This document shows, in pieces, positions 1 to 8,479 of a DNA stretch of 64,000 nt. The notes beneath the pieces were generated by a model. That model was not told the DNA's origin, made no database searches, and was given only the letters and a program-made list of their open reading frames with translations. The DNA is taken from the NCBI GenBank assembly GCA_024233785.1, contig JACKPD010000002.1, positions 62,001 through 126,000 on the forward strand. The letters are read 5' to 3'. Within the stretch, counting starts at the first letter, position 1; each line of letters begins with the position of its first letter. The translations under genes and the position numbers were made by a program. This stretch comes from Spirochaetales bacterium. Its GTDB lineage: Bacteria; Spirochaetota; Spirochaetia; CADAEX01.

Positions 1-1
1 T

Positions 2-1084
2 CTTGTGGCAAAAACTGTTGAGGTTAAGGATGTGCTTCTAAAGGTACTGGAAGAAAAAGAGACAAGGGCCAGCCTGCTTGAACAGCTTACCGGGACAGAA
101 ATTCTTAAAACCCGCAGGGAAGAGCTTGCCGCTATGAGCGCCCCGACTCTCTGCAGCTCCCTTATTTCCGGGCTTAAAAGCAGGAAAAACACATTAAACA
201 GTTTCCTGTCTGATGAGGAGTTTGATTATTTCCCGCTGCCTAATCTTTATTTTACACGGGATTCTGTAATGGTCTTCCGTGACCATTTTATTACGGGAAG
301 CATGGCAAACAGCGTAAGAGAACCTGAATCGTTTCTGATGCAGAAGATAATTGAAAAATATTACGGTGTATCTCCGGAAAGACAGATTTTTGACGGCGCG
401 ATGAATAAAGACAGGGGGATAACAATAGAGGGGGGGGACTTCCTTGTATTCAGCAGTAATATCCTGATAATAGGATTATCGGAAAGGACAACGCCGAAGG
501 CTGTTGACAGGATTATTGAAAGGCTCACCGCTCTTTTCAGAACTTCATTTACCGTATACTGCGTAATTCTTCCAAAAAAGAGGGAAACAATCCACCTTGA
601 TATGGTCTTTAATATAATAAATAAAAATGAAGTTCTTATATACGAACCTTATATCACAGGTGAATCACAGCTTAAATTCGTGAGGATTGATGTTGATGAA
701 TCCGGAGGGAAGAAGATTAAATATATACGAAGCCTTGTGGAGGATTTCAGGGAATCAGGTTATCCTCTCGAGCCTGTATTCTGCGGTGGAGACGACAACC
801 GTTTAAGGCAGAGGGAACAGTGGCTTTCCGGGAACAACTTTTTTGCTTTTAAACCGGGAAAAATTATCGGATATGACTGCAACGAAGCTACCCTAAAAGC
901 CCTTGAGAGATCCGGTTATTCAGTCTGCCAGGCTGAAAGGTTTATTGACGGAAGCGCTATAATTTCTGATTATGAAAAACTTGCCGTAACAATACCGGGA
1001 ACCGATCTTGCCCGCGGTGGCGGCGGGGTCAGATGCATGACGCTTCCGGTACGAAGAAAGCACTATGATATGGGGAATAGCTGA
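2..1084 (+). CDS. arcA: arginine deiminase, 5' end outside window
   Basis: Converts L-arginine to citrulline and ammonia, the first step of the arginine deiminase pathway. Family motifs seen in order are PLPNLYFTRD, TIEGGDFLVF, IGLSERTTP, HLDMVF, REQW..GNN and the C-terminal GGGGVRCMTLPVRR, whose Cys is the expected nucleophile. A GTG lies at base 5, but about 359 residues is short for a family of about 400. The frame stays open to base 2, and the first visible residues align with the middle of the N-terminal region (the ..LEDLL.. part), so the true start is probably upstream of the window. No arcB or arcC follows; an MBL-fold gene starts 5 bases after the stop. Function is confident; the start cannot be seen. 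Confidence 0.9.
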   Translation, partial: LVAKTVEVKDVLLKVLEEKETRASLLEQLTGTEILKTRREELAAMSAPTLCSSLISGLKSRKNTLNSFLSDEEFDYFPLPNLYFTRDSVMVFRDHFITGSMANSVREPESFLMQKIIEKYYGVSPERQIFDGAMNKDRGITIEGGDFLVFSSNILIIGLSERTTPKAVDRIIERLTALFRTSFTVYCVILPKKRETIHLDMVFNIINKNEVLIYEPYITGESQLKFVRIDVDESGGKKIKYIRSLVEDFRESGYPLEPVFCGGDDNRLRQREQWLSGNNFFAFKPGKIIGYDCNEATLKALERSGYSVCQAERFIDGSAIISDYEKLAVTIPGTDLARGGGGVRCMTLPVRRKHYDMGNS

Positions 1085-1089
1085 TATTT

Positions 1090-1857
1090 ATGAAATACGC
1101 CATACTTGGAAGCGGTTCAAGCGCCAATTCCTACATCTTCGAGGATACTGATTATTCCTTTATCGTTGATAACGGTTTCACATTAAAGGAATTTACAAGA
1201 AGGGCAGATGAACTCGGCTTTGATATAGGGAAAATAAGATTTATTTTTCTGACCCACAGGCATATAGATCATTCGCGCGGTATTGGTGCGCTGTCAAAAA
1301 AACTTAAAATACCTGTTGTAATGGGAAGGGATGTACACTTTGACAGAACCGAGGCCCACCGTATCTATAAAAGGCTTGATGTGGAACCCGGAAGGGATTA
1401 CAGCTTCGAAAAACTGGAATTTTCTGTCTTTTCAATATCGCATGATTCAATCGGATCAGTCAGCTACAGTTTTAAGATAGACAATAAGATATTTACAATA
1501 ATCACTGATACCGGCAGAATACTTGATGATATGGAAATCCACGCGATGAACTCGGATGTCCTTTTCCTTGAATCTAATTACTGCCCGCAAATGCTTGCCG
1601 ACGGCCCCTATCCTTTATATCTTAAACAGAGGATTGAATCAAATGAGGGGCATCTTTCAAACAACGATGCTGTAAGTTTTCTTTCGAGGATACACAGCGC
1701 ACAGCCTCTTAAAAACAGGATGACATATCTTTGCCACCTGTCAGACACCAATAACAGCTGTGAAAAAGTTGAAAGTATTATAAAAGAAAGCATGCCGGAG
1801 AGTTTCCGCTACCGCGTCTGCAGTAAAGGGGAGCTTGTCTCCGGGATTAATTTCTGA
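1090..1857 (+). CDS. MBL-fold metal-dependent hydrolase (YycJ/WalJ-like)
   Basis: Predicted metallo-beta-lactamase-fold hydrolase of 255 residues. The N-terminus MKYAILGSGSSANSY is typical of the YycJ/WalJ branch. The metal-binding signature THRHIDHSRGIG is near residue 55, a further ISHDS histidine near 117, DTG near 140, and late histidines EGHLS and LCHLSD follow. No signal peptide is visible, so it should be cytoplasmic. It sits 5 bases after arcA and 24 bases before the DJ-1 gene, so the three may be co-transcribed. Substrate is unknown; in the WalJ group a role in DNA-end or cell-wall-linked processing has been proposed, which cannot be decided from sequence. Confidence 0.8.
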   Translation: MKYAILGSGSSANSYIFEDTDYSFIVDNGFTLKEFTRRADELGFDIGKIRFIFLTHRHIDHSRGIGALSKKLKIPVVMGRDVHFDRTEAHRIYKRLDVEPGRDYSFEKLEFSVFSISHDSIGSVSYSFKIDNKIFTIITDTGRILDDMEIHAMNSDVLFLESNYCPQMLADGPYPLYLKQRIESNEGHLSNNDAVSFLSRIHSAQPLKNRMTYLCHLSDTNNSCEKVESIIKESMPESFRYRVCSKGELVSGINF

Positions 1858-1881
1858 TGGCAATTATGGAGGAATGATAAA

Positions 1882-2436
1882 ATGAGTAAAAAAGTTCTTT
1901 GTATTTTAGCTGAAGGTTTTGAAGAGATTGAAGCTGTTACTCCTGTGGATCTTTTAAGACGGGCAGGGATTGAAGTTGTTGCCGCGGGACTGACCGGTAT
2001 TGATATTACAGGCTCACACGGGATAACTGTACTCGCAGACTGTGAACTTGATGAGGTGGATGATGATTTTGACGGGGTAATTATTCCCGGCGGCATTCCC
2101 GGCGCTCCGAATATTGCGGACAACGCACAGGCGATGGGATTTATCAGCAAAATGTATGATAACGGGAAACTTGTCGCCGCAATCTGCGCGTCCCCCGCTG
2201 TTGTTCTTGGAAAAGCCGGCATTCTTTCAGGCAAAAAGGTTACAAGCGCGCCGGGTTTTGTGGAAAAGCTTCCATCTGATGCTGTTTTTACAGAAGGCAG
2301 GGTTGTCACAGATAAAAATATAATAACCTCCCGCGGCGCAGGTACTGCCGCAGAGTTCGCAGGGGCGATTATCGCCTATTTCGAAGGGAAAGAGACCGCG
2401 GATAAGCTTCTCGATGCAACGCTTTACAAGAGATAG
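1882..2436 (+). CDS. DJ-1/PfpI family protein (YajL/ThiJ-like)
   Basis: A 184-residue single-domain protein of the DJ-1/PfpI superfamily. It has the opening strand KVLCILAEGFEEIEAV with the conserved Glu, and AAICASPAVVLG with the nucleophile-elbow Cys near residue 104. TSRGAGTAAEFA near the C-terminus is typical of the YajL/DJ-1 group. Relatives act in oxidative-stress protection or as glyoxalase/deglycase-type enzymes; the exact activity here is not determined. The start is supported by GGAGG seven to ten bases before the ATG. It is the last gene of the plus-strand run and converges with the phosphatase gene. Confidence 0.85.
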   Translation: MSKKVLCILAEGFEEIEAVTPVDLLRRAGIEVVAAGLTGIDITGSHGITVLADCELDEVDDDFDGVIIPGGIPGAPNIADNAQAMGFISKMYDNGKLVAAICASPAVVLGKAGILSGKKVTSAPGFVEKLPSDAVFTEGRVVTDKNIITSRGAGTAAEFAGAIIAYFEGKETADKLLDATLYKR

Positions 2437-2484
2437 TGCCCTGAGTTGTGTTTTTTTACTGGGTCACGTATTTTCAGGCCGCCA

Positions 2485-2510
2485 CTTGAGAAACTTATTC
2501 TTTTCTCAAG
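2485..2510. repeat. inverted repeat between convergent genes
   Basis: CTTGAGAA (2485-2492) and TTCTCAAG (2503-2510) form a perfect 8-bp stem with a 10-base loop, directly before the stop codon of the minus-strand phosphatase gene. There is no clear T-run on either side, so it is a weak terminator candidate. It may stop or stabilise the transcript from the DJ-1 gene. Confidence 0.4.
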
Positions 2511-3161
2511 TCAGTAGGATGATTCGAAATTTGTAGAATCCACATTTAAAGCCCTGAGATGGTGGATATCTCCCCAGTAATCAAGCTTCCATCTGAAATT
2601 AGCGGTTATTGTAAAACTGTTTATAGATGCATTGTACAGGGAATAATTCCTATCTTTTGTCATGGGTATGCGTAATGTTTTTGACAGAAAACATTCCAGA
2701 ACGCCTCCATGAGTGACAAATAGCACAGTTTTTCCTGTATTGGATGCAGCCTTTTCTTCAGCACAACTGACGGTACGTGCCGAAAGATCGTCTATTGATT
2801 CTCCGCCGGGGATCCTGTAGTCATTTTTGCGGGATTCATAAAGTCCCGCGTCCTCAGGATAGCGGCTTTTAACATCATCTCTGGAAAATCCCTCGAACAA
2901 TCCGAGAGACCTTTCCCTGAGTCTTTTATCTGTGCTGAAGCCAATCCCAATTATTGATGAAATAATTTCTGCGGTCTGCACGGCCCGTCCCAGATCGCTT
3001 GTGTAAAATGAATCTATCCTGAAATGGCTCAGCCCTTTTCCCGCCGCTTCTGCCTGTTTGACTCCCAACCCGGTAAGAGGGCTGTCTTTGTGTCCCTGCA
3101 GCAGTCTGTTTTTGTTCCATTCCGTTTCTCCGTGCCTGACAGCAATAATTCTGGTTTCCAA
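2511..3161 (-). CDS. histidine phosphatase family protein (phosphoglycerate mutase-like)
   Basis: A 216-residue member of the histidine phosphatase superfamily. The phosphorylated histidine lies in VRHGETEWN near residue 9, followed by LTGLGVKQAE, the RERSLGLFEG segment and the second histidine in FVTHGGVL near residue 150. Length and motifs fit the CobC/GpmB/PhoE-like cofactor-independent branch, so it may be a phosphatase rather than a glycolytic mutase. Substrate is not predictable. It lies downstream of ackA on the same strand, about 160 bases away and separated by a likely terminator, so it probably has its own promoter. Confidence 0.85.
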   Translation of the reverse strand: METRIIAVRHGETEWNKNRLLQGHKDSPLTGLGVKQAEAAGKGLSHFRIDSFYTSDLGRAVQTAEIISSIIGIGFSTDKRLRERSLGLFEGFSRDDVKSRYPEDAGLYESRKNDYRIPGGESIDDLSARTVSCAEEKAASNTGKTVLFVTHGGVLECFLSKTLRIPMTKDRNYSLYNASINSFTITANFRWKLDYWGDIHHLRALNVDSTNFESSY

Positions 3162-3243
3162 TTAATTCTCCCATAATATTGTACGCAAATATAGCAGTAA
3201 TAATTGAATTAATTAACTGCTTTTAGAGATATTAAAGCTGATG

Positions 3244-3276
3244 AAAAAAAAGGCCTTCAATTTTATGAAGACCTTT
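3244..3276 (-). terminator. rho-independent terminator after ackA
   Basis: On the minus strand an AAAGG-TCTTCA / TGAAGGCCTTT type stem with one mismatch and a 6-base loop is followed by eight T residues (plus-strand A-run 3244-3251). It lies about 50 bases after the acetate kinase stop codon and fits as its terminator. Confidence 0.7.
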
Positions 3277-3323
3277 ATTTGTGCCGAAGTACACTTGTAA
3301 ATCCGGCTTTCTAAACAAATTTA

Positions 3324-4661
3324 TTAAAGCGGTTTTGCGATAATGTCCTTAATTCCGGGGAATTTTTTAAGGTCCTTATCTATGTTTTTCATCCTGTCCT
3401 TGTTCACATAATCTTTGCTCTGGAAACTGTATGTGAAATTTGTGTGGACATCATAAGTGCCTTCAAGAAGCGCTTTTGTATCCTCTGTCATTACAAGCTC
3501 TTCGTCTGTCGGTATTACAAAAATCTTTACTTTTGAGTCTTTTGCGGATATTTCTGTTTCAGCGTTTCTGGTCATGGAACTCTTGTTTTTTTCAAGGTCA
3601 AGCTTTATGCCGAATTCTTCAAGACCGGAAGTCGCAAGCATTCTTGTAACTGGCCCCCTTTCCCCGACTCCTGCTGTAAAAACAATTGCGTCAACATGTC
3701 CGAGCGCGAAAGCGTAGGAACCGATATATTTCTTTATCCTGTATGCCTCCATTTTCTGCGCAAGAATAGCCCTTTCATTTCCCTCTTCAGCTGCGATTTC
3801 AATATCTCTTCTGTCTACCCATTTTTCAGTAATGCCTAGAACCCCGCTTTTCTTGTTAAGTGCGTTTTCAGCCTGTTCAGGAGTCAATCCTGCTTTTCTC
3901 ATCATGTAAAAAGATATTGCAGGATCGTGGTCTCCGCTTCTTGTTCCCATGATAAGCCCTTCAAGAGGAGTAAGTCCCATGGATGTATCATAGGAAACGC
4001 CGTTTTTTACAGCGTTTATGCTTGAGCCGTTTCCGATATGGGCGATAATCAGGTTGGTCTTGAACGGGTCCTTTCCGAGAAGGGCAGCAGCCCTTTTTGC
4101 CGTGTAAAGAAATGATGTTCCGTGAAAACCGTACCTGCGGACACCGTATTTGGAGTACCACTCATAAGGCAGCGCGTAAAGGTATACCTCCTGAGGCATA
4201 GTCTGATGCCATGCTGTATCCATTATGGCGCAATGCTTTACATTGGGAAGTTCTTCCTGGGCAGCCTTGATTCCTATTATGTTTGCAGGGTTATGAAGCG
4301 GCGCCAGTCCCTGAATGGAATCAAAAGTTTCAATTATTTTATCATCAATAATAATTGATTTGCTGAATTTTTCTCCGCCGTGAACAACCCTGTGTCCTAC
4401 AGCTTTGATATCGTCTATTGACTTGATTGCCCCTACAACCGGGTCAATAAGTGTTTTCATTATAAGATCAATTGCTTCCTTGTGTGTCGGGCACGAATGT
4501 TCGAGCTTATATTCTTCTTTTCCTGATGCGTTATGCTTGATAAATGAGCCTTCAATTCCAATTCTTTCTACAATTCCGTTTGCGAGCACTTCCTGTTTGT
4601 CAAAGTCATAGATTTGATATTTTAATGAAGAACTGCCGCAATTTAATGTGAGTATTATCAC
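3324..4661 (-). CDS. ackA: acetate kinase
   Basis: Interconverts acetyl phosphate and acetate with ADP/ATP, giving ATP during fermentation. The N-terminal phosphate-binding segment LTLNCGSSSLKY, the AVGHRVVHGGEKF segment, GFHGTS, the ADP-binding HIGNGSS and the later FTAGVGE are all present. At 445 residues it is longer than the usual ~400. A longer frame is open to 4721, but GTG at 4661 is preferred: it has GGAGGG five bases upstream and puts the conserved first strand directly after the start. No phosphotransacetylase gene is nearby, so the partner must lie elsewhere. Confidence 0.95.
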   Translation of the reverse strand: MIILTLNCGSSSLKYQIYDFDKQEVLANGIVERIGIEGSFIKHNASGKEEYKLEHSCPTHKEAIDLIMKTLIDPVVGAIKSIDDIKAVGHRVVHGGEKFSKSIIIDDKIIETFDSIQGLAPLHNPANIIGIKAAQEELPNVKHCAIMDTAWHQTMPQEVYLYALPYEWYSKYGVRRYGFHGTSFLYTAKRAAALLGKDPFKTNLIIAHIGNGSSINAVKNGVSYDTSMGLTPLEGLIMGTRSGDHDPAISFYMMRKAGLTPEQAENALNKKSGVLGITEKWVDRRDIEIAAEEGNERAILAQKMEAYRIKKYIGSYAFALGHVDAIVFTAGVGERGPVTRMLATSGLEEFGIKLDLEKNKSSMTRNAETEISAKDSKVKIFVIPTDEELVMTEDTKALLEGTYDVHTNFTYSFQSKDYVNKDRMKNIDKDLKKFPGIKDIIAKPL

Positions 4662-4774
4662 AAATTCCCTCCAAAACAGTGTTTTATGCTTTATTCTGCC
4701 GTAAAACAATGAAAAATACAATAGAAGATCAGCTGCTGTGAAGTAAAAGGAATGGTGATGCAGTTTACTCTCCT

Positions 4775-6124
4775 GTGAGTTCAGTTATTTTTTTGATCAT
4801 AATCTGTCTCTTTAACTGTATTGCGGCAATACCTGTTTTCCCTCAGGAGCAGGAGCAGGGAATAAGGCAGAATGCGCATAAAAAATGGGAGATAGAGGCA
4901 AGGGGTGAATATGATTCCGGTGAGGGTAATTCATCGATGCTTAAGGCGGGTGATTTCAGGTATTCCATGTCTGTTATGGATTTCGAAAAGGACGGGAAAA
5001 CTATTTTTAATATTTCAACCCCTTATGCTGTTTTTGGAAAGGTCGCGGGGAAGGGCCTTTTAAGGGAAATCAGGAACCCGGCAGCTCATTCCCCCGGTTC
5101 TTCTGTATTCAGAGAAAAAACAGAAGTAGCAGCAGATAAAAGTTTTAAGAGTACAGGAAACAGCGGGATCAGATTAAGCTCTGGAGAGGCTTTCTCTGTT
5201 TTTAATGAGATGAGCACATCAGAATCAGGAACTCTTGACTGGAGCGGCGCATACGGCAGGTATAAGATCCGCAAGTGGCTGGATGTATCCTGCGCAGCTG
5301 CGAAATACAAAGAAAAAGATGACAGCCTCTCTGACTCCTGGTATACAGAGCGGAGAACGGGATACGGACGGGAAGTTGTAAATACAGCGTTTTCAGCTTC
5401 TGCCGGAGTAAGCCCGGCAGGGGCCGGCGCGGCTGCAGCATTAACGTCCTGCCATGGAACTCATCCCGGTCTTTTTTACCGTTTTTCACCTTACCTTGCC
5501 CTCTTCTTTATAAGAATTGACTTGCTCCTTTCAGGAACAAATGACAGTTATATAAAGCCTGAAGGGTCTCTCTCATCAAAAGCGCTGCGTAAAGGGGCTC
5601 TTTTATCATTATATCCGCTTGATTTTTTAAAATTAACAGGCAGGTATATCTCAGACATATATCACGAAAAACTTTCTGATAAAAACTATGGTTCATATTC
5701 AGAAGAAAAATCTGCTTCGATTCTGTTTGATCCCGTTTTTCTTATTCTAGGTGCAGGAATAAGTGATAAAAATAACTTCAGCAATGATACGAATGAAGAG
5801 GGCCGGGATATTTATTTTACAGGCGGGTTGAAGTCCCGCTGCTGCAAGGCTGTGCTTGAAAAAAAGGGCAGGTACCGGAACAGTGAAAAATACTGTGACA
5901 GCCTGAGGCTGGAAGCCGGAGTAAGGAACAGGTTTATGAATATTTATATTCTAGGCAAACTGATTAAGCAGGAAAGTACGGAAAAAAGCGTAAAAACAAG
6001 GATAACAGTTTACGGATCTGAAATATCAGTATTCGGTGAGTATTCCGCATCAGTATTGAATGAAGCAGCCGGGCGGACAGAGAGTTCCTATGAATACAGT
6101 ACAGGTTTTACAGCTAAATATTGA
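4775..6124 (+). CDS. unrecognised exported protein
   Basis: I do not recognise this 449-residue protein. It begins with a hydrophobic stretch of about 15 residues (VIFLIIICLFNCIAAI) followed by a polar region starting PVFPQEQEQ, consistent with a cleavable signal peptide. The mature part is rich in Ser, Gly, Lys and Tyr, has no other clear membrane helix, and contains alternating Tyr/Arg-rich stretches that could be beta structure, so periplasm or outer membrane are both possible. The start codon is GTG; an ATG at 4758 is in another frame and stops after six codons. Its last 11 bases overlap the end of mgtE on the opposite strand. Confidence 0.6.
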   Translation: MSSVIFLIIICLFNCIAAIPVFPQEQEQGIRQNAHKKWEIEARGEYDSGEGNSSMLKAGDFRYSMSVMDFEKDGKTIFNISTPYAVFGKVAGKGLLREIRNPAAHSPGSSVFREKTEVAADKSFKSTGNSGIRLSSGEAFSVFNEMSTSESGTLDWSGAYGRYKIRKWLDVSCAAAKYKEKDDSLSDSWYTERRTGYGREVVNTAFSASAGVSPAGAGAAAALTSCHGTHPGLFYRFSPYLALFFIRIDLLLSGTNDSYIKPEGSLSSKALRKGALLSLYPLDFLKLTGRYISDIYHEKLSDKNYGSYSEEKSASILFDPVFLILGAGISDKNNFSNDTNEEGRDIYFTGGLKSRCCKAVLEKKGRYRNSEKYCDSLRLEAGVRNRFMNIYILGKLIKQESTEKSVKTRITVYGSEISVFGEYSASVLNEAAGRTESSYEYSTGFTAKY

Positions 6125-7460
6125 GCATGAATTTTGCAAGTTCGAAATAGATTGTAAGCCCGAATACATCAATCACTGTCGCCATAAGCGGCCCTGACAT
6201 AACTGTCGGGTCATGCCCTGTTTTATGTATGACAAGAGGCGCAATAGCACCGATTGTAGTTGAAAAAAGGACAACGAAACACAGTGAAAGCGATATGGCA
6301 AAAGCTGAATAAACGCTAATTCCTGGCGGCAGCAATATTCCCCTTATAAAGACAACAAGCCCGGTGCCCAGACCCATTATGAATCCGACCATCAGCTCTT
6401 TTTTCAGAACTTTCCAGATATCCTTGAAATAAAGTTCTTCAGTCGCAAGACCCCTTATTATAAGTGTTGTTGACTGGCTTCCCGCGTTACCGCCGGTTTG
6501 TGTAATTACCGGCATGAACATGAAAAGAAAAGCGGCCCCGATTATAATGTCTTCGTAATGGTGAAGCACATTTGTTGTAATGGTACCAACAATCAGGAGG
6601 ACTGTAAGCCATGGTATTCTTCTTTTTACAAGATCAAAAACTGATGATTCAAGATATGGAAGAGGGTCCCCCCCCATGGCAACCATCTTGTAGACATCTT
6701 CCGTCTGCTCTTCGTGAATAACTTCAATAACATCATCAAAGGTTACAATACCAAGCAGAACGTTGTTTTTATCAACAACCGGTACAGCAAGAAGGCTGTA
6801 TGTTTCAAGGGTTTTGGCAACCTCTTCCTGGTCTGTATCTTCATGCACAGATATGACATCTGTTTCCATAATACCTGAAATAATCTGTTCATCTTTTGCC
6901 GCGAGTATGTCTCTTAGTGATACAACCCCTATAAGCCTTTTAAGCTGGTCGAGAACATAAAAATAATAGACAGTTTCAATTTCCTCAGCGCCTTTCCTTA
7001 CAAACTTCAGGGCCTGGGCAACAGTAATCGAGGGTTTTATTGCAATATAGCGCGGAGTCATGAGCCCGGCGGCGTCATCCTCATCAAATTTAAGAAGGAA
7101 GAGTGTCTCTTTTTTTGCTTCTTCACTCAGGTTTTCCCATACTGATTTTCTTACCTCATGGGAAACAGACTGTATAAAGTCTACAATGTCATCAGGTTCC
7201 ATCTCGTTTAAAAGCTGTTTGATGTTTTCAACATTAAGCTCGCTCAGTATCATTTCCTGTTCTTTGTAGGTAAGAGAATTAATAAGCTCAACTTTCATCT
7301 CAAGATTAAGGCTTTTAAATATATGTATTGATTCTTCAGGTGTTAATGTGTTCCAGTTTTCAATGAGGTCCTGCAGTGATATTTCGAGAAGCAGATTTTT
7401 TATTTCATCAGGTTTGAGTATATTCAGATATTCTTTAATATATTCGAGAGAATATTTCAT
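6114..7460 (-). CDS. mgtE: magnesium transporter MgtE
   Basis: Mg2+ channel/transporter of the inner membrane, 448 residues, the family's normal length. An acidic helical N domain (about 1-130, with MEPDDIVDFIQ) is followed by DDAAGLMTPRYIA and two CBS domains (about 135-255) that sense Mg2+. Five membrane segments occupy about 283-448, and TQTGGNAGSQS in the membrane part is the family signature. The gene is 14 bases upstream of nothing but its own RBS and is preceded on the same strand by murB with a 14-base gap, so murB-mgtE may be co-transcribed. The 3' end overlaps the convergent exported-protein gene by 11 bases. Confidence 0.95.
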   Translation of the reverse strand: MKYSLEYIKEYLNILKPDEIKNLLLEISLQDLIENWNTLTPEESIHIFKSLNLEMKVELINSLTYKEQEMILSELNVENIKQLLNEMEPDDIVDFIQSVSHEVRKSVWENLSEEAKKETLFLLKFDEDDAAGLMTPRYIAIKPSITVAQALKFVRKGAEEIETVYYFYVLDQLKRLIGVVSLRDILAAKDEQIISGIMETDVISVHEDTDQEEVAKTLETYSLLAVPVVDKNNVLLGIVTFDDVIEVIHEEQTEDVYKMVAMGGDPLPYLESSVFDLVKRRIPWLTVLLIVGTITTNVLHHYEDIIIGAAFLFMFMPVITQTGGNAGSQSTTLIIRGLATEELYFKDIWKVLKKELMVGFIMGLGTGLVVFIRGILLPPGISVYSAFAISLSLCFVVLFSTTIGAIAPLVIHKTGHDPTVMSGPLMATVIDVFGLTIYFELAKFMLNI

Positions 7461-7474
7461 AAATAAAGCCTCCT

Positions 7475-8416
7475 TCAGTCAATGTAGATTATTTCCTTTT
7501 CCAGTCTGAAACCGTAGGTTTTAAATACCTTGTCTTCAATCAGCTGAATCAGCTCTTTAATATCCGCCGCGGTGGCATTTCCGTTATTGATAATTATATT
7601 GGCATGAAGCGGTGAAACCTGCGCCCCTCCGATGCTGAAACCCCGCAACCCCAGGCTGTCAATAATTTTCCCGGACGGATGCCCGAAGTCCCTGTTGTTC
7701 TTGAATACAGATCCCGCGCAGGGATATGAATAGTGCCCTTTTGCTGTTCTGTCTTTTTTAAATTCCGCAGCTTTAGTCAATAGTATTTCTTTTCCCGACT
7801 GCTGAAGAATGAATTCCGCTGCCAGAATTATGTTTCCTGTATTCTGAAAAGGGGACACCTTATAGCCGAAATCACTCTGTTTTACCCTGTATTCGCATAT
7901 TTTACCAAGGTTATCCAGGTATGAGACTTTATAGAGTATATCAGAAACAGATTTTTCGTAGCATCTTGCGTTCATGTAGACGCTGCCGCCTGTTGTACCG
8001 GGCATACCGTAGAAGTATTCAAGCCCTGAAAGTGATTTTCTGCAGGCTTCTTCCGCAAGCAGGCTGAATTCAACGCCTGCCCCTGATTTTATGATGTTGC
8101 CGTTAAACGAGATTGAACTGAATCCCTTCATATCAATAACAGCACCCCTGAATCCGCTGTCGCTGAAGAGTATGTTTGCCCCGCCTCCGAGAATAAACCA
8201 GGGAATATTATTCTCCTTTAATACAGAAAGAATATTTTCAAGAGATGATATGTCCTTGGGCGATGCAAATACATCAGCATTACCGCCGATATTAAAGGTC
8301 GAGTGTTTCGCCAGGGGTTCGTTAAACAACATTACCCCGTTTATATTGATTTTATTGAATATTTTGCTTAAACTTTCCACAGATTTATGATACTTGTAAA
8401 TAAAACAAGTTTCCAT
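7475..8416 (-). CDS. murB: UDP-N-acetylenolpyruvoylglucosamine reductase
   Basis: Reduces UDP-GlcNAc-enolpyruvate to UDP-MurNAc with FAD and NADPH, the second committed step of peptidoglycan synthesis. Visible motifs are PLAKHSTFNIGG (FAD domain), WFILGGGANILFSD, GMPGTTGGSVYMNA, YSYPCAGSVFKNN with the catalytic Ser, and a C-terminal KIIDSLGLRG...HANIIIN segment. At 313 residues it is normal length. No strong ribosome site is seen before the first ATG; Met29 is an alternative start, but the upstream residues match the usual N-terminal helix of the family. Transcribed divergently from cysS. Confidence 0.93.
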   Translation of the reverse strand: METCFIYKYHKSVESLSKIFNKININGVMLFNEPLAKHSTFNIGGNADVFASPKDISSLENILSVLKENNIPWFILGGGANILFSDSGFRGAVIDMKGFSSISFNGNIIKSGAGVEFSLLAEEACRKSLSGLEYFYGMPGTTGGSVYMNARCYEKSVSDILYKVSYLDNLGKICEYRVKQSDFGYKVSPFQNTGNIILAAEFILQQSGKEILLTKAAEFKKDRTAKGHYSYPCAGSVFKNNRDFGHPSGKIIDSLGLRGFSIGGAQVSPLHANIIINNGNATAADIKELIQLIEDKVFKTYGFRLEKEIIYID

Positions 8417-8479
8417 AGTTTATTATTAAAAACAGCATTATTGGTTCTGCAGTAAACGGGGCAATAAACGGGGGAGTAA

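Noticed and set aside
1809..2309. 166-residue minus-strand frame opposite the DJ-1 gene
   Set aside because: It is an antisense shadow, rich in Ser/Pro, without homology or ribosome site.
6114..6124. Frameshift or misassembly suggested by overlapping convergent genes
   Set aside because: Similar short convergent overlaps occur at rsfS and at lepA, so they reflect compact gene packing.
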